Source: JBQCEE01 sp051960575 (GTDB taxonomy: Bacteria; Actinomycetota; Actinomycetes; Mycobacteriales; Jatrophihabitantaceae). Taken from it: 13,315 nucleotides of DNA. The number at the start of each line of letters is the position of its first letter. The first letter of the stretch is position 1. The translations under genes and the position numbers were made by a program. The notes below the pieces were generated by a model. That model ran no database searches. It saw only the letters and a list, made by a program, of their open reading frames with translations, and was not told the DNA's origin. Shown here piece after piece: positions 6,021-13,235 of this stretch. The stretch is taken from contig NZ_JBQCEE010000233.1 in assembly GCF_051960575.1 (NCBI RefSeq), forward strand, positions 1-13,315, in the 5' to 3' direction.

Positions 6021-6950
6021 ATGCGTTCACCGCAACGGGTGCCCCGTGCCGATCTGCCCGACCGCGTGACGATCTGGGAGGTCGGCCCGCGCGACGGGCT
6101 GCAGAACGAGGCCGGGACCGTGCCGGTCGGCGTCAAGGCCGAGTTCCTCGCCCGCCTCGCCGACGCCGGCCTGACGACGATCGAGGCGACCAGCTTCGTG
6201 CACCCGAAGTGGGTGCCGCAGCTGGCCGACGCCGAAGAGCTGCTCACGACGGCCGAGCGACGCCCGGGCCTGCGCTACCCGGTGCTGGTGCCGAACGAAC
6301 GCGGCCTCGACCGGGCCCTGGCACTGGGCGTCCGGGACATCGCGATCTTCGGCAGCGCCACCGAGACCTTCGCGAGCAGGAACCTCAACCGCACGGTGGA
6401 CGAGTCGCTGGCGATGTTCGCGCCGGTGGTGGCGCGGGCCCGCGACGCGGGGCTCGACGTGCGGGCCTACGTGTCGATGTGCTTCGGCGACCCGTGGGAG
6501 GGCGACGTGCCGATCGAGCAGGTCGTGTCGGTCGGGACGCGACTGCTCGGGCTCGGCTGCTCGCAGCTCTCGCTCGGCGACACCATCGGCGTCGGCACCC
6601 CCGGCCACGTGCGTGCCCTGCTGGCGGCCTTCGCCGACGCCGGCGTGGGCGCCGAGCGGCTGGCCGTGCACTTCCACGACACCTACGGGCAGGCGCTGGT
6701 GAACACCCTGGCCGCGCTCGAGTGCGGCATCACCACGATCGACGCCTCCGCCGGCGGGCTCGGCGGCTGCCCCTACGCGAAGAACGCCACCGGGAACCTC
6801 GCCACCGAGGACCTCGTCTGGATGCTCGACGGCCTCGGCATCGAGACCGGCGTCGACCTCGGGCGGCTCGTCGAGACCAGCGTCTGGATGGCGGGCCACC
6901 TCGGCCGCCCGAGCCCGTCGCGCGTGGTGCAGGCGCTCGCCGGCACCTGA
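6021..6950 (+). CDS. hydroxymethylglutaryl-CoA lyase
   Basis: A 309-residue, single-domain TIM-barrel protein of the normal length for bacterial 3-hydroxy-3-methylglutaryl-CoA lyases, which split HMG-CoA into acetyl-CoA and acetoacetate at the end of leucine breakdown. The catalytic Arg-Asp pair is in EVGPRDGLQNE (R24, D25), the metal-binding histidines are in VHFHDTYGQALVN (H217, H219), and the flexible-loop signature GGLGGCPYA carries the catalytic cysteine (C250). EATSFVHPKWVPQLAD (55-70) and FGSATETFASRN (110-121) are also typical. ATG 6021 is preferred; GTG 6003 is an in-frame alternative. The Shine-Dalgarno is poor. No other leucine-catabolism genes (acyl-CoA dehydrogenase, methylcrotonyl-CoA carboxylase) are in the window, so the gene stands alone. 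It ends 7 nt from the convergent membrane-protein gene. Confidence 0.93.
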   Translation: MRSPQRVPRADLPDRVTIWEVGPRDGLQNEAGTVPVGVKAEFLARLADAGLTTIEATSFVHPKWVPQLADAEELLTTAERRPGLRYPVLVPNERGLDRALALGVRDIAIFGSATETFASRNLNRTVDESLAMFAPVVARARDAGLDVRAYVSMCFGDPWEGDVPIEQVVSVGTRLLGLGCSQLSLGDTIGVGTPGHVRALLAAFADAGVGAERLAVHFHDTYGQALVNTLAALECGITTIDASAGGLGGCPYAKNATGNLATEDLVWMLDGLGIETGVDLGRLVETSVWMAGHLGRPSPSRVVQALAGT

Positions 6951-6957
6951 CGCGGCG

Positions 6958-7491
6958 TCAGATCAGCAGGCGGTCGTCCTCGGGCAGCACCTCGGGCGAC
7001 TCGGGCACGCCGTCGCCGCCGCTGCGGCACCACGGGCACCACGGCTGCAGCCGGCGGTGGGTGACCTGCGCGAGCACGAGGTAGATGAGCGAGGCCTGGA
7101 TCGCCGCCCACACCCACTTGCCGATGTAGTCGTAGGCGAATGAGCTGCCGAGCACGACGGCGAGGTACGGGCCGACGAAGCGCATCTCGCTGCCGTTGTG
7201 GGCGAGCCAGAAGCGCCACTTCTTGCGCTCGGCCTCGGCCGAGGGGTTCAGCGGCATGTGCGCCATGCACATCTCGCAGAGGCGCCGGTCGTGCCGCCGC
7301 ATGAGCACGAAGCCGCCGACCACGCCGGCGATGATCGCGAGGGCGAGACCGAGGCCGGCGTAGCCGGGCTGCGGGAAGAGGCCGACGAGGATGGACGCGG
7401 CGATGGCGACGATGAGCGACTCGCCCCCGTAGTGCCCCCAGACATCGCCCAGGCGAGTGATCGGCGATCCGTGCTCGTGTGAGTGCTCCAT
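6958..7491 (-). CDS. four-helix membrane protein with two CxxC pairs, unknown function
   Basis: A 177-residue protein with a His-rich N-terminus (MEHSHEHG) and four likely membrane helices at about 25-40, 44-63, 104-121 and 126-143. CEMC (72-75, followed by H78) lies in the loop between helices 2 and 3, and CPWC (152-155) in the C-terminal tail. With the N-terminus inside, both pairs face the cytoplasm, so they could together bind one zinc or iron, or form a redox pair. The family seems widespread in actinomycetes but I know no assigned function. I chose ATG 7491 because GGAAG lies 8 nt upstream; GTG 7500 would add three residues. A promoter with a palindrome lies just upstream. It is convergent with the lyase gene and separated from the GMC oxidoreductase by a strong stem-loop. 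Confidence 0.7.
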   Translation of the reverse strand: MEHSHEHGSPITRLGDVWGHYGGESLIVAIAASILVGLFPQPGYAGLGLALAIIAGVVGGFVLMRRHDRRLCEMCMAHMPLNPSAEAERKKWRFWLAHNGSEMRFVGPYLAVVLGSSFAYDYIGKWVWAAIQASLIYLVLAQVTHRRLQPWCPWCRSGGDGVPESPEVLPEDDRLLI

Positions 7492-7516
7492 GCAGATCAC
7501 TTCCGTTCGTCCCCCG

Positions 7517-7532
7517 ACGTTGGACCCAACGT
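7517..7532. promoter_or_regulatory. operator-like palindrome at the CxxC membrane-protein promoter
   Basis: ACGTTGG-AC-CCAACGT is a perfect 7-bp inverted repeat with a 2-bp centre. It covers most of the candidate -10 element and the expected transcription start of the minus-strand membrane-protein gene, a position suited to a repressor. The cognate regulator is unknown. Confidence 0.45.
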
Positions 7533-7555
7533 ACCCCGTCGGACGCTCCTTTGAA
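7528..7555 (-). promoter_or_regulatory. candidate promoter of the CxxC membrane protein
   Basis: On the minus strand TTCAAA (7555-7550) and TACGTT (7533-7528) are spaced by 16 nt. The predicted start near 7521 would leave a leader of about 30 nt with the GGAAG ribosome site before ATG 7491. Confidence 0.45.
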
Positions 7556-7567
7556 CTGAGGAACGAT

Positions 7568-7601
7568 CGAGGGCACCGCTCGGGTACGAGCGGTGCCCTC
7601 G
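7568..7601. terminator. strong stem-loop terminator downstream of the GMC oxidoreductase
   Basis: A perfect 15-bp GC-rich stem (7568-7582 with 7587-7601) closed by the four-base loop GGTA. It starts about 20 nt after the oxidoreductase stop on the minus strand. Only a weak T-containing run (ATCGTT) follows in that direction, as is usual for high-GC actinobacteria. It separates the oxidoreductase transcript from the next minus-strand gene. Confidence 0.75.
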
Positions 7602-7621
7602 TGGCACGTGTGCGGGTGATC

Positions 7622-9346
7622 TCAGGCGGTGCGCACCGTCGGGATGCCGAGCGGCACGCGGCGCAGCGCGGCCGGTGCGTGGTCGGGCACCGCGGGGTCG
7701 CGGGGCGCGATCGGGTCGAGGCGGCGGTAGGGCTCGTCCTGGCCCGGGCGCTGGTCGACCTCGCCCTTGTTCGGCCACAGCGCGGCGGCCCGCTCGGCCT
7801 GCGCGGTGATCGACAGCGACGGGTTCACACCGAGGTTCGCGCTGAGGGCGGCGCCGTCGACGACGTACGCGTCCGCGTAGCCCCAGAGGCGGTGGTACGG
7901 GTCGATGACACCGGTCTCGCGCGAGTCGCCGATGGCGCACCCGCCGATGAAGTGGGCGGTCATCGGGATGTTCATGATGTCGCCCCACGTGCCGCCGGCG
8001 AACCCGTCGACCTGCTCGGCGAGCTTCTCGGCCGCCTCGTTCGCCACCGGGATCCACGTCGGGTTGGGCTCACCCTGCCCCTGCGTGGACGTCATCTTGC
8101 GGCGCCCGAACCTGGTCGTCCGGCGGGTGACCGTGATCGAGTTGTTCAGCGTCTGCATCACCAGCAGGATCAGCGCCCGCTCGGACCACTTGCGGGGCAC
8201 GAGCTTCCAGAACAGCCAGGGCTTGGCGGACAGCACCTTCACGACCTGCGCGAGTCGGTAGGCGCGGCTGCCGCCCTCGGTGATCGGGGCCTGCAGCAGG
8301 CCCATCGCGTTGCTGCCCTTCGCATACCGGCACGGCTCGATGTGCGTGTGGTCGTTCGGGTGCCACGACGACGTGAGCGCGACGCCCTGCGTGTAGTCGG
8401 CCTGCGGCTTGTCGACGAGGACGCCGAGGATCGCCTCGGAGTTCGTCCGCGTCAGGTAACCCAGGCGCGGCGAGATCTCGGGCATCGTCGACTCGCGCAG
8501 CTCGTGCAGCAGCTTCTGGGTGTTGTAGGTGCCGGCGGCGAAGACGACCTTGTCCGCGGTGAAGGTGCGTCCCTTGCGCCTGCCCTTGAGCAGCGAGCCG
8601 GTGGGCGTCGTCTCGACGGCGAAGCCGCCGCCGGCCTGCGGCACGACCTTGGTGACCGTGGTGAGCGGGTGCACCTCGGCGCCCTTCTTCTCGGCGAGGT
8701 ACAGGTAGTTCTTGACCAGGGTGTTCTTGGCGCCGTAGCGGCAGCCGGTCATGCAGCCGCCGCACTCGGTGCAGCCGGTGCGCTCGGGGCCCTCGCCGCC
8801 GAAGAACGGGTCGGGCACGGTGCGGCCCGGCTCCTGCCGGCCGTCGCGGCCGAAGAACACGCCGACCGGCGTCGCGTGGTAGGTGTCGGCCTTGCCGAAG
8901 GTGGCGGCGAGCTTCTGCATCTCGACGTCGGCCGGCGTCACGGTCGGGTTCTGGACGACGCCGAGCATGCGCTGGGCCTGGTCGTAGTGCGGCGCGAGTT
9001 CGTCCTGCCAGTCGGTGATGTGCGCCCACTGCGGGTCGTCGAAGAACGGCTTCGGTGGCACGTACAGGGTGTTCGCGTAGTTCAGCGAGCCGCCGCCGAC
9101 GCCCGCGCCGCCGAGCACGAGCACGTCCTTGAGCACATGGATGCGCTGGATGCCGAACAGGCCGAGCTTCGGCGCCCAGAGGAAGTCCTTGGCGCGCCAC
9201 GAGGTCTTCGGCAGCTCGTGGTCGGCGAACCGGCGGCCGGCCTCGAGGACGCCGACCTTGTAGCCCTTCTCGGTGAGCCGCAGCGCCGTCACGCTGCCGC
9301 CGAATCCTGAACCGATCACCAGGACGTCGTAGTCGGGCACCTTCAC
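7622..9346 (-). CDS. choD: GMC-family FAD oxidoreductase, ChoD-like (putative cholesterol oxidase)
   Basis: A 574-residue protein with an N-terminal Rossmann FAD motif GSGFGGSVTALRL (12-24) and acidic VLEAG (33-37). The GMC segments GGAGVGGGSLNYANTLYVPP (79-98) and GTWGDIMNIPMTAHFIGG (452-469) include probable catalytic H465, and VVDGAALSANLGVNPSLSI (495-513) includes N508. The whole sequence closely parallels what I remember of M. tuberculosis Rv3409c (ChoD, about 578 residues). That protein is annotated as cholesterol oxidase, though its true substrate is debated, so a sterol or other hydrophobic alcohol is a safer statement. C192, C195, C198 and C202 form CX2CX2CX3C. There is no secretion signal, so it is probably cytoplasmic or peripheral. 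The start is GTG 9346, with GGAG 5 nt upstream. No other sterol genes are nearby. Confidence 0.88.
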   Translation of the reverse strand: MKVPDYDVLVIGSGFGGSVTALRLTEKGYKVGVLEAGRRFADHELPKTSWRAKDFLWAPKLGLFGIQRIHVLKDVLVLGGAGVGGGSLNYANTLYVPPKPFFDDPQWAHITDWQDELAPHYDQAQRMLGVVQNPTVTPADVEMQKLAATFGKADTYHATPVGVFFGRDGRQEPGRTVPDPFFGGEGPERTGCTECGGCMTGCRYGAKNTLVKNYLYLAEKKGAEVHPLTTVTKVVPQAGGGFAVETTPTGSLLKGRRKGRTFTADKVVFAAGTYNTQKLLHELRESTMPEISPRLGYLTRTNSEAILGVLVDKPQADYTQGVALTSSWHPNDHTHIEPCRYAKGSNAMGLLQAPITEGGSRAYRLAQVVKVLSAKPWLFWKLVPRKWSERALILLVMQTLNNSITVTRRTTRFGRRKMTSTQGQGEPNPTWIPVANEAAEKLAEQVDGFAGGTWGDIMNIPMTAHFIGGCAIGDSRETGVIDPYHRLWGYADAYVVDGAALSANLGVNPSLSITAQAERAAALWPNKGEVDQRPGQDEPYRRLDPIAPRDPAVPDHAPAALRRVPLGIPTVRTA

Positions 9347-9350
9347 TCCA

Positions 9351-9371
9351 CTATTGAGCAGGGATCAATAG
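9351..9371. promoter_or_regulatory. operator-like palindrome upstream of the GMC oxidoreductase
   Basis: CTATTGA-N7-TCAATAG is a perfect 7-bp inverted repeat lying between about +1 and +20 relative to the predicted start of the oxidoreductase transcript. Its AT-rich arms stand out from the GC-rich surroundings. It does not match the KstR (AAC..GTT core) or KstR2 (CAAG..CTTG core) sites known for sterol genes, so a different regulator is implied. Confidence 0.6.
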
Positions 9372-9376
9372 AGCGA

Positions 9377-9405
9377 AGTTTACGCGCCGGTAGTCCCGAT
9401 CACAA
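9377..9405 (-). promoter_or_regulatory. candidate promoter of the GMC oxidoreductase
   Basis: On the minus strand TTGTGA (9405-9400) and TAAACT (9382-9377) are spaced by exactly 17 nt, each matching the sigma-70 consensus at four of six positions. Transcription would start near 9370, giving a leader of about 24 nt. Confidence 0.55.
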
Positions 9406-9429
9406 TGTGCGAGCGGGTCGGCGGTGGCG

Positions 9430-9453
9430 CCGATCGACAGGGGATCGGATACT
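9430..9453 (+). promoter_or_regulatory. possible promoter/operator of the methyltransferase gene
   Basis: An inverted repeat CCGATC-N7-GATCGG (9430-9448) leads directly into GATACT (9448-9453), a passable -10 element about 46 nt before the start codon. There is no good -35 hexamer, so the promoter is weak or activator-dependent if real. Confidence 0.3.
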
Positions 9454-9499
9454 GCTGCGAGGCCTCGCCGACGCGCGGCCACCGGGGGAGGGGACAGTC

Positions 9500-10210
9500 G
9501 TGCAGGTGATCCGACAGGTGCCGGACGAGCGGCGCCGCATGATCGGGGCGATCGAGGCCTCGGCCCGCGACGGACGGGTGCGCCTGCTCGAGGCGGGCTG
9601 CGGCAACCGCTGGGGTCTGAAGCCCGAGGGACTCGACCTCTCCATCACCGGTGTCGACCTCGACGCCGAGGCGATGAAGCTGCGCCAGCAGCAGCACGGC
9701 GACATCGACGAGATGATCGTCGCCGACCTGCGCGACGTCGACCTGCCGCAGGGCGAGTTCGACGTCGTCTACTGCTCGTACGTGCTCGAGCACGTCGAGG
9801 GCGCCGAGCTCGTGCTCGACCGCATGGTCGCGGCACTGCGCCCGGGTGGGCGGTTGATCCTGCGTGTGCCCGACCGCGACTCGGTCTTCGGCTTCGTCGC
9901 GCGGCACACCCCGCACCGCACCCACATCTGGTTCAAGAAGTACGTCGAGCGCTTCCCGGACGCCGGCAAGCCCGGGCACGCGCCGTACCCCGTCGTGTAC
10001 GAGCGCGTGGTCTCCGAGCGGGGCCTGCGCGCCTGGGCCGCCGATCGCGGGCTCGTCGTCGAGCAGCTCTACGCGACCTACTACTTCATCGACAAGTTCG
10101 GCCGCCTGGCCCCGCTCGTCGACGCCGGCCTGCGGCTGGTGGCCGCGCTCTCGCGCGGCCGCCTCACCGCCCGCTGGAACAACCTCGGCCTCATCGTCCG
10201 CAAGCCCTGA
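9500..10210 (+). CDS. class I SAM-dependent methyltransferase
   Basis: A 236-residue protein with a Methyltransf_11-like Rossmann core. Motif I is LLEAGCGNRWGL (29-40), GVDLD (51-55) ends the second strand with the acidic residue that holds the SAM ribose, ADLRDVDLP (75-83) is motif II, FDVVYCSYVLEHV (87-99) is the motif III region with the usual LEH, and LRPGGRLILRVPD (113-125) follows. The C-terminal part (about 145-236) has hydrophobic and aromatic stretches (YATYYFIDKF, LAPLVDAGLRLVAAL) that may bind a lipid-like substrate or membrane; the substrate is unknown. I chose GTG 9500 because GGAGGGG lies 6 nt upstream. An in-frame longer start at 9407 would run through Arg-rich sequence. It is divergent from the ChoD-like gene and converges on pstB with an 18-bp gap. 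Confidence 0.87.
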   Translation: MQVIRQVPDERRRMIGAIEASARDGRVRLLEAGCGNRWGLKPEGLDLSITGVDLDAEAMKLRQQQHGDIDEMIVADLRDVDLPQGEFDVVYCSYVLEHVEGAELVLDRMVAALRPGGRLILRVPDRDSVFGFVARHTPHRTHIWFKKYVERFPDAGKPGHAPYPVVYERVVSERGLRAWAADRGLVVEQLYATYYFIDKFGRLAPLVDAGLRLVAALSRGRLTARWNNLGLIVRKP

Positions 10211-10228
10211 CGCCGGACGCGGACCGGC

Positions 10229-11008
10229 TCAGCCGAAGCGGCCGCTGATGTAGTCCTCGGTGCGGCGGTCGGTGGGGTTCGAGAACATCGTCTTGGTGTC
10301 GTTGATCTCGACCAGCTGGCCGGGCTTGCCGACGCCGGCGAGGTTGAAGAACGCCGTCTTGTCCGACACCCGCGCGGCCTGCTGCATGTTGTGGGTGACG
10401 ATGACGATCGTGTAGCGCTCCTTGAGCTGCTGGATGAGGTCCTCGATCGCCAGCGTCGAGATCGGGTCGAGCGCCGAGCACGGCTCGTCCATGAGCAGCA
10501 CCTGCGGATCAACGGCGATGGCGCGGGCGATGCAGAGCCGCTGCTGCTGGCCGCCGGAGAGCCCGGCACCCGGCTTGTCGAGGCGGTCCTTCACCTCGTC
10601 CCAGAGGTTGGCGCCGCGCAGCGACTTCTCGACGACCGAGTCGGTCTCGGACTTCTTCATCTTGCCGCTGTTGAGCTTGAGCCCGGCGACGACGTTGTCG
10701 TAGATCGACATCGTCGGGAACGGGTTGGGCCGCTGGAACACCATGCCGATCGTGCGGCGGACGTCGACGGGGTCGACGTCGTTGCCGTAGATGTCCTCGC
10801 CGTCGAGGCGCACCTCGCCCTTGATGGACGCGCCGGCGATCACCTCGTGCATGCGGTTGAGGGTGCGCAGCACGGTCGACTTGCCGCAGCCGGACGGGCC
10901 GATGAAGGCGGTCACCGAGCGCGGCGCGATGGTGAGGTTGACGTCCTCGACGGCGAGGAACTTGCCGTAGTAGACGTTGAGGTTCTTGACGTCGAGGCGC
11001 TTGGCCAC
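10229..11008 (-). CDS. pstB: phosphate ABC transporter ATP-binding protein PstB
   Basis: A 259-residue ABC ATPase, the usual PstB length (about 258), that energises high-affinity phosphate import at the inner face of the membrane. Motifs are Walker A GPSGCGKST (37-45), the Q-loop in MVFQRPNPFPTMSIYDNV (89-106), which is the PstB hallmark, the ABC signature LSGGQQQR (150-157), Walker B VLLMDEP (170-176), the D-loop SALD and the switch His206 (VTHNMQQA). The C-terminal INDTKTMFSNPTDRRTEDYISGRFG region is also PstB-specific. GTG 11008 is preferred because GGGAG stands 5 nt upstream; the much longer open frame above it is a shadow of pstA. The gene begins 20 nt after pstA and is last of the three pst genes here. 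No phoU gene follows on this strand. Confidence 0.97.
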   Translation of the reverse strand: MAKRLDVKNLNVYYGKFLAVEDVNLTIAPRSVTAFIGPSGCGKSTVLRTLNRMHEVIAGASIKGEVRLDGEDIYGNDVDPVDVRRTIGMVFQRPNPFPTMSIYDNVVAGLKLNSGKMKKSETDSVVEKSLRGANLWDEVKDRLDKPGAGLSGGQQQRLCIARAIAVDPQVLLMDEPCSALDPISTLAIEDLIQQLKERYTIVIVTHNMQQAARVSDKTAFFNLAGVGKPGQLVEINDTKTMFSNPTDRRTEDYISGRFG

Positions 11009-11028
11009 GGGAACTCCCTGTTCCGGTT

Positions 11029-11982
11029 CTAGTTCGAGACCTTGGAGCGCCGGGCGATGAGCCGGGCGACGATGTTGAGGACGAGGACGAGCAGGATCAG
11101 CGTGAGCGCGGTGCCCCACATGCGGCCGGTCGCGTAGTTGGTGATGCTCTCCTTGGCGCCCGTGAACGGGTTGGTCTTGCCGCCGGACGTGTTCCCGGCG
11201 TTCGGGAACTCGTGGAAGATCATCGTCGGCAGGGCCGCCTGGTTGCCGCTCAACGGGTTCAGGTTCGTGTTCGCGCCGTACTGGGCGAGGATGAGCAGCG
11301 GCGCCGTCTCGCCGGCGACACGGGCGATGCCGAGCATGATTCCGGTGAGGATGCCGCTGAACGCCGTCGGCAGCACGACCTTGAGGATCGTCTTCCACTT
11401 CGGCACGCCGAGCGCGTAGGACGCCTCGCGCAGCTCGTTCGGCACCAGCTTCAGCATCTCCTCGGTCGTGCGCACCACGACCGGGATCATCAGCAGCACC
11501 AGCGCCAGCGAGACCCAGATGCCGGCGAAGTCGGCACCGAAGCCGATGATGAAGACGGCGTAGATGAACAGCGCGGCCACGATCGACGGCACACCGGTGA
11601 GGATGTCGACCATGAACGTGACGATCGACCGGAACCGGCCGCGCCCGTACTCCACGAGGTAGACCGCGGTCAGCACGGCGACCGGCACCGCGATGACGGT
11701 GCAGATGGCGACCTGCTCGAGCGTGCCGATGAGCGCGTGCGCGATGCCGCCGCCGGGCACGGTGTACTGCGACGTGCTGCGCTGGTCGTCGGTCCACCAC
11801 GAGGCGGCCTGCAGCACGTGCCAGCCCTTGGTGATGACGGTGAGCAGCAGCCAGACCAGCGGCACCAGCGCGATCAGGAAGCAGGCGCCGATGAGCGTCG
11901 CGGCGATCTGGTTCTTGACCTTGCGCTTGCGCGACGGCGTGCCGAACGGCGAGGTCGTGACGGGGACGGTCAGCGTGGCCAT
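11029..11982 (-). CDS. pstA: phosphate ABC transporter permease PstA
   Basis: A 317-residue inner-membrane permease of the PstA type. A basic N-terminus (RKRKVKNQ, 18-25) precedes helix 1 (about 28-50), with an external loop at 60-80 and further helices near 85-110, 118-147, 152-171, 208-235 and 285-310. The EAA loop that contacts PstB is visible as EASYALGVPKWKTILKVVLP (186-205), and GIARVAGETAPLL (218-230) is a characteristic PstA stretch. The start is ATG 11982, whose A is the last base of the pstC TGA stop, a TGATG overlap indicating translational coupling. With PstC it forms the membrane channel. The loop between about 235 and 285 (Asn/Gly-rich) is on the outside. Confidence 0.96.
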   Translation of the reverse strand: MATLTVPVTTSPFGTPSRKRKVKNQIAATLIGACFLIALVPLVWLLLTVITKGWHVLQAASWWTDDQRSTSQYTVPGGGIAHALIGTLEQVAICTVIAVPVAVLTAVYLVEYGRGRFRSIVTFMVDILTGVPSIVAALFIYAVFIIGFGADFAGIWVSLALVLLMIPVVVRTTEEMLKLVPNELREASYALGVPKWKTILKVVLPTAFSGILTGIMLGIARVAGETAPLLILAQYGANTNLNPLSGNQAALPTMIFHEFPNAGNTSGGKTNPFTGAKESITNYATGRMWGTALTLILLVLVLNIVARLIARRSKVSN

Positions 11983-13079
11983 CAGACGAAGTCCTTCCGG
12001 CGGTTGACGACGGCGCGGGCGGCCGCGTTGACCAGGAAGGTCAGCGCGAACAGCACCAGGCCGGCGGCGATGAACGGGCCGGGGTGGGCGAACAGGGCGT
12101 CGCCACCGCTCGCGATGCGGGCGGCGAACGTCGAGCCGTGACCGAACAGCGACGGGTCGAAGTCGGCACCCTCGCCCGCCGAGCGCACGACCAGGTAGAC
12201 GGCGATGGTCTCGCCGAGCGCCCGGCCGAGGCCGAGCATCGCGCCGCTGATCACGCCGGGGCGGCCGTAGGGCAGCACCGCCATGCGCACCATCTCCCAC
12301 TTGGTGGCGCCGAGGGCGAGGGCGGCCTCGATGTTGGCCCGCGGCGTGCGCTGGAAGACCTCGCGCGAGACGGCGGTGATGATCGGCAGGATCATGATCG
12401 CGAGCACGACGCCGCCGTCGAAGACCGTGCCGACGCCGCCGGCGCTCTCCTTGAAGATCGGGATCCAGCCCAGCACGTCGGTGAGGAACGTCTGCACGCC
12501 GGTCAGGTGCGGCGCGAGGAAGAAGACGCCCCAGATGCCGTAGATGATCGACGGGATCGCCGCGAGGAGGTCGACCGCGTAGGCGACCGGACGCGACAGG
12601 CGGGCCGGCGCGTAGTGCGTGATGAACAGCGCGATGCCGACGGCGACGGGCACCGCCAGCAGCATCGCGAAGACCGAGATGAGCACGGTCGTCCAGAGCA
12701 GGCCGGCGATGCCGAAGGTCTCGGTCTTGAACGAGCCGGAGACCAGGAACGACCGCGAGGTCAGGAAGTTGGCCTTGTCGTCGCGGATCGCCGGGATCGC
12801 GTAGTACAGCAGGAAGGCGGCGACGAGCAGCACCAGCGCGACCACGAACGCGCCGGCGCCGGTGGTGAGTGCGGTGAACACGCGGTCACCGACACGCTTC
12901 TTGCCGCCGCCGATGCTGGACGAGCCGGCGCCGAGCACGCGCGGGCCGTCGTCGGCGAGGATGCCGAGCGGCTGCGCCGAGCCGATGACCGCCGGGTCGT
13001 CGTGCGGGACGGGCGGGATGCTGCGGTCGTCCGACGGCTGGGTCTCGCCCAGCGTGGACGGCAGGTGGGGATCGGTCAC
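11982..13079 (-). CDS. pstC: phosphate ABC transporter permease PstC with extended N-terminus
   Basis: A 365-residue permease. A long, Pro/Asp/Gly-rich cytoplasmic N-terminus (1-65) precedes helix 1 (about 72-95). Later membrane segments lie near 122-154, 165-190, 222-240, 275-300 and 335-357. The EAA motif is EAALALGATKWEMVRMAVLP (251-270), and GLGRALGETIAVYLV (283-297) is a PstC hallmark. GTG 13079 is chosen because a full GGAGG (13089-13085) stands 5 nt upstream. GTG 13175 and ATG 13163 in the same frame would add 32 or 28 residues, and that extension has fairly coding-like codon use, so a longer product is not excluded. The gene overlaps pstA by one base. A pstS gene would normally precede it, beyond the right edge. 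No clear PHO box was seen in 13080-13315. Confidence 0.92.
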   Translation of the reverse strand: MTDPHLPSTLGETQPSDDRSIPPVPHDDPAVIGSAQPLGILADDGPRVLGAGSSSIGGGKKRVGDRVFTALTTGAGAFVVALVLLVAAFLLYYAIPAIRDDKANFLTSRSFLVSGSFKTETFGIAGLLWTTVLISVFAMLLAVPVAVGIALFITHYAPARLSRPVAYAVDLLAAIPSIIYGIWGVFFLAPHLTGVQTFLTDVLGWIPIFKESAGGVGTVFDGGVVLAIMILPIITAVSREVFQRTPRANIEAALALGATKWEMVRMAVLPYGRPGVISGAMLGLGRALGETIAVYLVVRSAGEGADFDPSLFGHGSTFAARIASGGDALFAHPGPFIAAGLVLFALTFLVNAAARAVVNRRKDFV

Positions 13080-13084
13080 GCGCG

Positions 13085-13089
13085 CCTCC
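13085..13089 (-). promoter_or_regulatory. Shine-Dalgarno that decides the pstC start
   Basis: GGAGG on the minus strand, 5 nt before GTG 13079, is the best ribosome site near the pstC 5' end. By comparison GTG 13175 has GAGAGG only 1 nt away and ATG 13163 has none at a usable distance. Confidence 0.55.
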
Positions 13090-13235
13090 GGTTCGGGCGG
13101 TGCGGCCGCCTCCGGCGCTGCGATGCGGGTGCGGACGCGGCCGGTGCGGTTTCCGTCGTCCATTGTGGCGATCACGCCTCTCGGCGGTAGGGGCTGAAGC
13201 AGGACATCACGAACGGTGGTGGCGCCGGGCGGGCC

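Noticed and set aside
7457..9310. A 617-codon open frame on the plus strand across the GMC oxidoreductase
   Set aside because: The opposite strand encodes a complete, motif-rich ChoD-like enzyme. The plus-strand product is Arg/Val/Ala/Gly-rich with no recognisable fold.
10212..10228. GCCGG-N7-CCGGC stem between the methyltransferase and pstB stops
   Set aside because: A five-base-pair stem without a U-tract is expected by chance in such GC-rich DNA, so it is too weak to call a terminator.
11009..11800. N-terminal extension of pstB of more than 250 residues
   Set aside because: The extension is an out-of-frame reading of pstA and is Arg/His-rich. PstB has its normal length and a ribosome site at GTG 11008.
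13176..13235. PHO box (GTTCACC-like direct repeats) before pstC
   Set aside because: Only GTTCGTG was found, with no second repeat at the right spacing, so a phosphate-response operator cannot be supported.
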